DNA from: Antedon mediterranea
Taxonomy: Eukaryota; Echinodermata; Crinoidea; Comatulida; Antedonidae
Length of the DNA: 64,000 nucleotides
NCBI RefSeq assembly: GCF_964355755.1
Contig: NC_092680.1
Span: 16,159,001 to 16,223,000, forward strand
Reading direction: 5' to 3'
The notes under the pieces were generated by a model, which saw nothing but the letters and a program-made list of their open reading frames with translations, was not told where the DNA came from and made no database searches. Positions 58,836 through 64,000 of the stretch are shown one piece after another (the first letter of the stretch is position 1; every line of letters begins with the position of its first letter). Both the position numbers and the translations under genes were made by a program.

Positions 58836-60894
58836 CATTTCAACATCTTTAAACAAATTACAATATCCTATAATTTTTTTTTTATCGCAAGGGTAATTCT
58901 TTTTATTTATAATTGTGAATACGCCTACATGACTTTTGAGTTTAAAAGTTGTACCTTATTCCAGCAGCAAAAAAAGAACAGGGATAAAATTACTAATATT
59001 TGTAGTCATTGGGTTGCTGTAAATACTATATTAAATCAGTTAATAGGTATATTTCCAAAACAAAAAAATGTTAAAGATGATGTTGCAGTTCAACGATGGA
59101 AAAATAAAACAATTAGGCCTAACAAAATCACGTTGGCTAAATTTCGCATGATGTGAAGTTTAACGATTCCACCGCAGGAAATCGCCTATCAGTAATTAGT
59201 GATTTTATTTTTATTATTAAACGCGTAGAATTCTATCTGAAAAAAGGTGAATTCCAATTTCATTTTAATGAGTACGACGATGTTTTATAATTTCAGTATA
59301 TGAAATTCATTAATGCACAGAAGCCTTAGTGAATATCGACGACACTGCAATAGGTTCTTCCGAAGTAGATGTTTCGTCATCTATAGAAATATATCAACAT
59401 ACATTAAGTATGCGAGATACAGTAATTAATTTAATAGGTTACAAACTATACATGAACTAATAATAATTATTATTATTTGGTTTGACGCTTTTGCAACAGC
59501 GGCACAAACAATCGATAGTGCATCTTAATTATAACATTATAAAATAGGATTAAATTATAATACTATAGATAACTATATGATAAGTACAGGTATATTTAAA
59601 TAGTCCTGTCTGAAGATAAGATTGAATCCAAGTGTCCAACGGCGCAAAGTGCACCGCCAGCACAACCCGTTAACAGAACCAGTGGAGGTAGATCAAAAAC
59701 AGCAAGCGACAAAATCACTAGATAATCACGAAGACAAAATATTGATAGTATTTGGTAGAGTTATATTATTTTTTCGTACCTTTCATCAAGCTTTTTCATC
59801 GATTTTGATACGTTCTAATACAAGTAACTCCAAAAAATAACTAACCCTAATCCTCACCCAACAACCACAACCAACGGTTTTTAAAAACTAAATAATCACT
59901 GATAGTTACTGGTAAAGTGAGTAAAGCCGATTTTAACCAATATCTTAGAAAATATGGACAGGTTCTTCTTTGCCCAATATTAAACACTTCTTTTGGTGGA
60001 GATGGTGGGTGAGTTTTGGTAGTGCTGGTTTTTGGTAATTGCCTTGTTGAGCATTTTGAAATAAAATCATTATATAAAATATACTTAATACCTTACCGAT
60101 ACCGCATTTACAATACAGTTGGTCATTGGAATACACTTTGAGTACTTCAATATATTGGACATAATACTATTTTTTCACAGTAAGTTATTTAAATTATTCC
60201 AATGATTTATATTAAATTATTGTGTTGATCCGATAGTTAATGGACGTACTAGGTATAGTTGATTCGTCCCCTTCGTGGCGCCTTGATAAGATTTCACGTC
60301 TGACGAGCACAATATTGAATATATCGTAAGCCTCTACCAAATTAAGAGAATACATGGCGTAAATATTATGTCGTATCAGAACCAGCACTCTACATCAAAG
60401 CAATATTTCGTCCATATGATTCACTTTTCGTTTTTTTTTTGGTTTTTGTTTATAGAATTAATTAAATCCATCCATGTTTGCTTTACCCACAAATTCTCCA
60501 TTTTCAACTTCATCATTCTCCAAACTTCAGTTGTACAGGACCGATCATATTTTCGATCCTTAAATGTATTGTAGCCTATGAAATCGTAGTGTATCTGCAG
60601 CTTGTTTGTAGTTCACGTGCTTATCTTCCATAAGGTCCAGGGTTCAATCATGAAAGAGTGACTAGGGTTCATTTTGTAACTCACGATTTATACTCAACTA
60701 TGATGAAGCATCAAATGAAACTTAGTTTCAACAAGGAAGAATATAAATTATAGTTTATCCATTCTGTTATTGGCGTTTCTCGCTGTTGAATGGATGCGAG
60801 TGAAATAAAAAGGAAAAGACGATGTTATCTTGAAAGAGGAAATTCTGATTAATCGTACATTTTATTTATTTCCACAAAGCAGCTTGTAGGAGCA

Positions 60895-61758
60895 ATGGCG
60901 TCATCGAATTATGAGAGAACACACTTGCTGACAATTGAACCTGATACCTACTGGTCAATGACTTCTGATATTGTTGATGTTGAATTTGATATTAATGGGA
61001 ACATTCTTGTCTGCAACTCGACCGATGAAATTATAAAGTTCAATCAACAAGGCAAATTTTTATCAAAATTTTCCGTTGGTCTTAACAGAAAAATAAAGGG
61101 AATGTCGTGTAATAAAAAGGGTCAAATTTTTATGACCGATGACAACGCAAAAGAAGTGATAGTCTGTGATGGTAAGGGTCAAGTAACGTTCACATTTTTA
61201 GTATCACGTGATCCAATTCATCCCAGAGGATTAGTAGTTTCAAAAGAAACGGGAGATGTGTTTGTTGTGGACAGTTACGCGAAAAATGTTCTACGATTCA
61301 CAGAAGATGGGAAATCATTAAAGACATTTAGGCCTATAGGCATATATAATGAGGTAAAGGGAAACTTAGTTTCCCCATTTTATATAGCCTTGGATTCAAA
61401 CCAAAATGTACTTGTAAACGATACGGAGCAGAATCGTGTCCAAGTATTTCGACCAGACGACGGTCAGTTTGTCCGATCTCTACGTGGATGTCGCCATCCA
61501 GGAACGTCTTTAGAATTCTTAAATCAACCGAATGGTATTGCTGTTTTTGAAAACGGAGCTGTAGCCGTCGGTTCACAAGCTGGGTTGTTTGTTTGTAAGA
61601 ATGAATCATACGGGCCCATACTTCGTAGGTTTGACGATAAAAACAGTTCGAACAGCATTATGGGTACTAAAGGTATTGCTACTTACCGTAACATTTTGGC
61701 AGTCGCATTATCGATAGCAAATGCCGAGTCCACCATCGAGTTATTTAAGGATTCATAA
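60895..61758 (+). CDS. NHL-repeat beta-propeller protein, single exon
   Basis: 287 aa from ATGGCGTCATCG to TAA, consistent with six NHL-type blades: DVEFDINGNILVCNSTDEII; GMSCNKKGQIFMTDDNAKEV; GLVVSKETGDVFVVDSYAKN; YIALDSNQNVLVNDTEQNRV; GIAVFENGAVAVGSQAGL; GIATYRNILAVALSIANA. This is the C-terminal module of TRIM-NHL proteins such as TRIM2/3/71, but no RING, B-box, coiled coil or filamin domain precedes it in the frame. An acceptor-like TTGTAG at 60884-60889 just before the ATG allows an upstream exon, though I found none resembling RBCC in the preceding 5 kb. An AATAAA lies at 62004-62009. It probably acts as a protein- or RNA-binding propeller; partner unknown. Confidence 0.85.
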   Translation: MASSNYERTHLLTIEPDTYWSMTSDIVDVEFDINGNILVCNSTDEIIKFNQQGKFLSKFSVGLNRKIKGMSCNKKGQIFMTDDNAKEVIVCDGKGQVTFTFLVSRDPIHPRGLVVSKETGDVFVVDSYAKNVLRFTEDGKSLKTFRPIGIYNEVKGNLVSPFYIALDSNQNVLVNDTEQNRVQVFRPDDGQFVRSLRGCRHPGTSLEFLNQPNGIAVFENGAVAVGSQAGLFVCKNESYGPILRRFDDKNSSNSIMGTKGIATYRNILAVALSIANAESTIELFKDS

Positions 61759-62597
61759 TAATTTTAAGATATTAGCTTTTAAGAATGTGGTGTTCTTTGA
61801 TAAAATTGCGACAAGCGAACCAGAAAGGTTTCATTGATTATCAATATACAAATGTATAACTATTAGACGTATTTAAAAAAAGACATTTGGTAAATTATTA
61901 AATTTAGAAAGCAAAACTATTTTTACTCATATTAATTTTAGAAGCAAAAGAGCAATCCTAAGAAATTGTAGAAGTGTCTCAAACATGTTGGTGTCTTTAG
62001 GTAAATAAAAGGAAACACCAAGTAACTATATAATACATCAACACATAACGATATAATATTCATGACAAAAAGGAAGATGCCGATACATTAGATATTTATT
62101 TCACCGATGAGGTGGTGAACTTATCAGAGAAATTGCCGCTCCTTGGTAATGTTACGACATAATGCTATAAAGGAAAGGGTGTATTGTTAAATGAGTTTTC
62201 GTCTGAATAGGTTTCTGAAAAGAATTAACTATTTAAAGTAACAATAAAGCCGTTGATCTGAATGCTTTACTAGATTGCTTAAGGATAGGACTCTAGTCTA
62301 TGTTAACAAATACAAACATTATAAACATATTTATACAGTTGTGTAATTTAGGGTTCCAAAAGTGATCCAAAATCGAAGTTTGTAACTTTCGACCTGTTTT
62401 TACCTTGTCTATGATGACAAGGTTTCGAACCTTTTACTAAATAGACCATGGCTTTATTTCAATAGTAAATTGTTATGATTTTCAGTCTGGTTTGAGATCA
62501 TCTATTGATTCACCTGGCAGAATGTAAGGAGTATTGGTAATTAACTGCCATGGTTAATTACTGATCTTTCATCTTAAAGTCCCTAGTCTCTCTAGTC
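61759..62597. other. 3' flank of the NHL gene
   Basis: The 3' UTR runs to about the AATAAA at 62004-62009. Beyond it I see nothing coding. GACCTGTTTTTACCTTGTC/ACAAGGTTTCGAACC near 62390-62430 contains a B-box-like word but no tRNA fold. Confidence 0.45.
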
Positions 62598-63470
62598 TAT
62601 TATTATTATTATTTATTGCCAAAAACCAGTTACAAACAAACAAAAACACAGAAACTAAGGGAGTAGGCAGGAACCTAAAAGTGAACCTAATCACTATAAC
62701 AAGAGTTCAGGTTCCGTACTCCCAAAGTAACAACAATGATATAAAATAAACTATATAAAAATATTTAAATAACAAATAGACGAATCAACAGTGTCAATAT
62801 AAAATAAACGGATAAAATACATAATAGTCGATTCAACAAAGTCAATATAAAACATGTGATTTAAGTGAATTTAAAAATGTTGGAAAACTGTCTAAAATTA
62901 AAGAATTTTTAATCATTTCCGGTAATTCTTCCCACAACCTAGGGAATATATTAATAGCGGAATGATGAAGACAATTGGTTCGAGCATAGTGATGAATGAA
63001 CTTAAGTGTATCAAGGTGACGGCCATTAACAACTATAGATTGACAAACACTACTACAATCAACCGTTCCAATAAGTGATTTACAAAAGGATAACAGAAGA
63101 TAATTTCTTCGATTAGATAGTGTAGGCCAATTTAGCTTAGTGAGACGTTCCTCGTATTCCATTTCACTTCTTGTTTGTTTAAGGACAAGCCTAGTAGCCC
63201 TTCGCTGGACTGCCAAGTTTTTTGGTTCGAGGCAACCACGCTGGGACACCATATTCAAGGATGGGGACAATGAGAGCTTTATAGAGTGAGAAAATAGCTG
63301 AAGGGGATAATCCTCCTGCAATACTAGTAATAAAACCCAACATTCGATTTGAACGAGAAATAATTAGTAATCAATCTATTCTTATTGGAAAGTTGAAAGA
63401 AGTGTTACTAGTTTGGAAAGTCAATGCAATGGTTTTATTAAATGGTTTGCATAATTGTTGATAATGGTGG
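62598..63470 (-). mobile_element. 5'-truncated, frameshifted CR1/Jockey-like LINE
   Basis: Minus-strand frames give MLGFITSIAGGLSPSAIF, SLYKALIVPILEYGVPAW, then a frameshift near 63220, then AVQRRATRLVLKQTRSEMEY, KLNWPTLSNRRNYLLLSF, FPRLWEELPEMIKNSLI, FPTFLNSLKSH and a stop at 62842. This is the distal reverse-transcriptase/C-terminal part. A 3' UTR follows (GGTTCACTTTTAGGTTCC region), and the end is TTTTTGGCAATAAATAATAA, an (AAT)n tail. Above 63350 the coding similarity fades. Confidence 0.88.
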
Positions 63471-64000
63471 ACCGTTAACCCTAACCCCAACCCTTGGTAA
63501 AAATAAGGGATGGACATTTTGAACTCTTGTTGCTCCTACGTAAATGATTTGGAATCTCTAACTAAATGTGTAGGCCTATGCTTATAATTATTGCGCTTGT
63601 GGTTTCTGCAATAAAAAAAAAGTAATCAAATTCAAACTAGAAACTGAACCGTGTATCAATAGAACATGACCCAAAATAATTGAAGCAATGCCTATAATTG
63701 TATTATTGTTATTATTATGTCAATAGGGTTCATTTACCCTAACTTTTGTATCTCAATCGATCCAACTACTGTAAAGTATGTCATGGCTCTAGGCTAGTTC
63801 ATGGGCTGTTCAGGATTTTATGTAGGCCTAGTATAATAATTTATATTTGTTTAATATAGTATATTCGAGAAAGGTAAGCAATTATAGCCCTTCTTAACCT
63901 GCTGGATGCTAAATCTATGAACCAATAATCCATTCATTGCGGAGAATGTTACCACGATGATTTTCTGGGAATTTACAGTAGTAAAGTATAAGGCATCAGC
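63471..64000. other. Window end, nothing recognised
   Basis: No coding frame, RNA or clear repeat. A short TAACCCTAACCCCAACCC word at 63477 is too brief to be telomeric. Confidence 0.5.

Larger units (their letters stand above)
56000..60894. other. Intergenic; upstream of both flanking genes
   Basis: It should contain the unlocated first exon and promoter of the minus-strand TIR-ZU5 gene (possibly near 56217, where ATGGATAATATGTC opens a frame, but the phase does not fit the next exon) and the 5' flank of the NHL gene. Frames at 58929-59156 (+) and 59622-59840 (+) are unrecognised. Dispersed repeats occur at 58440-58835. Confidence 0.4.

Noticed and set aside
62842-63321. 159-aa host protein on the minus strand
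   Set aside because: It is a LINE reverse-transcriptase C-terminus joined to an upstream frame only through a frameshift.

Overview
This looks like a window of an invertebrate animal nuclear genome, probably a marine deuterostome and possibly an echinoderm. The genes are intron-rich with GT-AG junctions, the DNA is AT-rich, non-LTR retrotransposon fragments and short inverted-repeat (MITE-like) elements are frequent, the palindrome TAGGCCTA is scattered everywhere, and the genes encode TIR, death, ZU5, UPA and NHL modules typical of expanded innate-immunity repertoires. The species assignment is inference. Nothing prokaryotic or viral was seen. All gene models were spliced by hand from reading frame, splice dinucleotides and phase.

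Layout. 1-1 kb: a PHD-finger ORF (-) and a 518-bp inverted-repeat element. 2.2-13.4 kb (+): a nine-exon transmembrane immunoglobulin-superfamily receptor with four nearly identical Ig exons in tandem. A second Ig exon was evidently duplicated with them, but three of its four copies are now broken. 13.4-21.3 kb: repeats, plus a ladder of decayed exon-like segments (-). 21.9-27.1 kb (-): a serine-rich protein kinase whose short first exon lies beyond an intron packed with CTAGGCC. 27.5-36 kb: mostly gene-poor, with MITEs, a foldback element, a LINE scrap and a 245-300 bp tandem repeat. 36.4-44.1 kb (-): a complete six-exon aquaporin-family gene in which both NPA boxes are altered. A 2.27-kb inverted-repeat element and a LINE lie in its introns.

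46.7-56.0 kb (-): two adjacent same-strand genes that are the most interesting part of the window. The upstream one reads TIR - ZU5 - ZU5 - UPA - death domain, which is the PIDD1 C-terminal architecture with a TIR in place of the leucine-rich repeats. The downstream one reads TIR - death domain, the reverse order of MyD88. Their TIR domains are cut by introns at the same places and phases, and the death-domain exon is entered in the same phase in both, so one was probably derived from the other by loss or gain of the ZU5-UPA middle. 60.9-61.8 kb (+): a single-exon NHL beta-propeller protein. 62.6-63.5 kb (-): a frameshifted CR1/Jockey-like LINE 3' end.

The IgSF receptor, the two TIR/death proteins, the NHL protein and the kinase would all fit a recognition and signalling role, but that link rests only on domain content and proximity.
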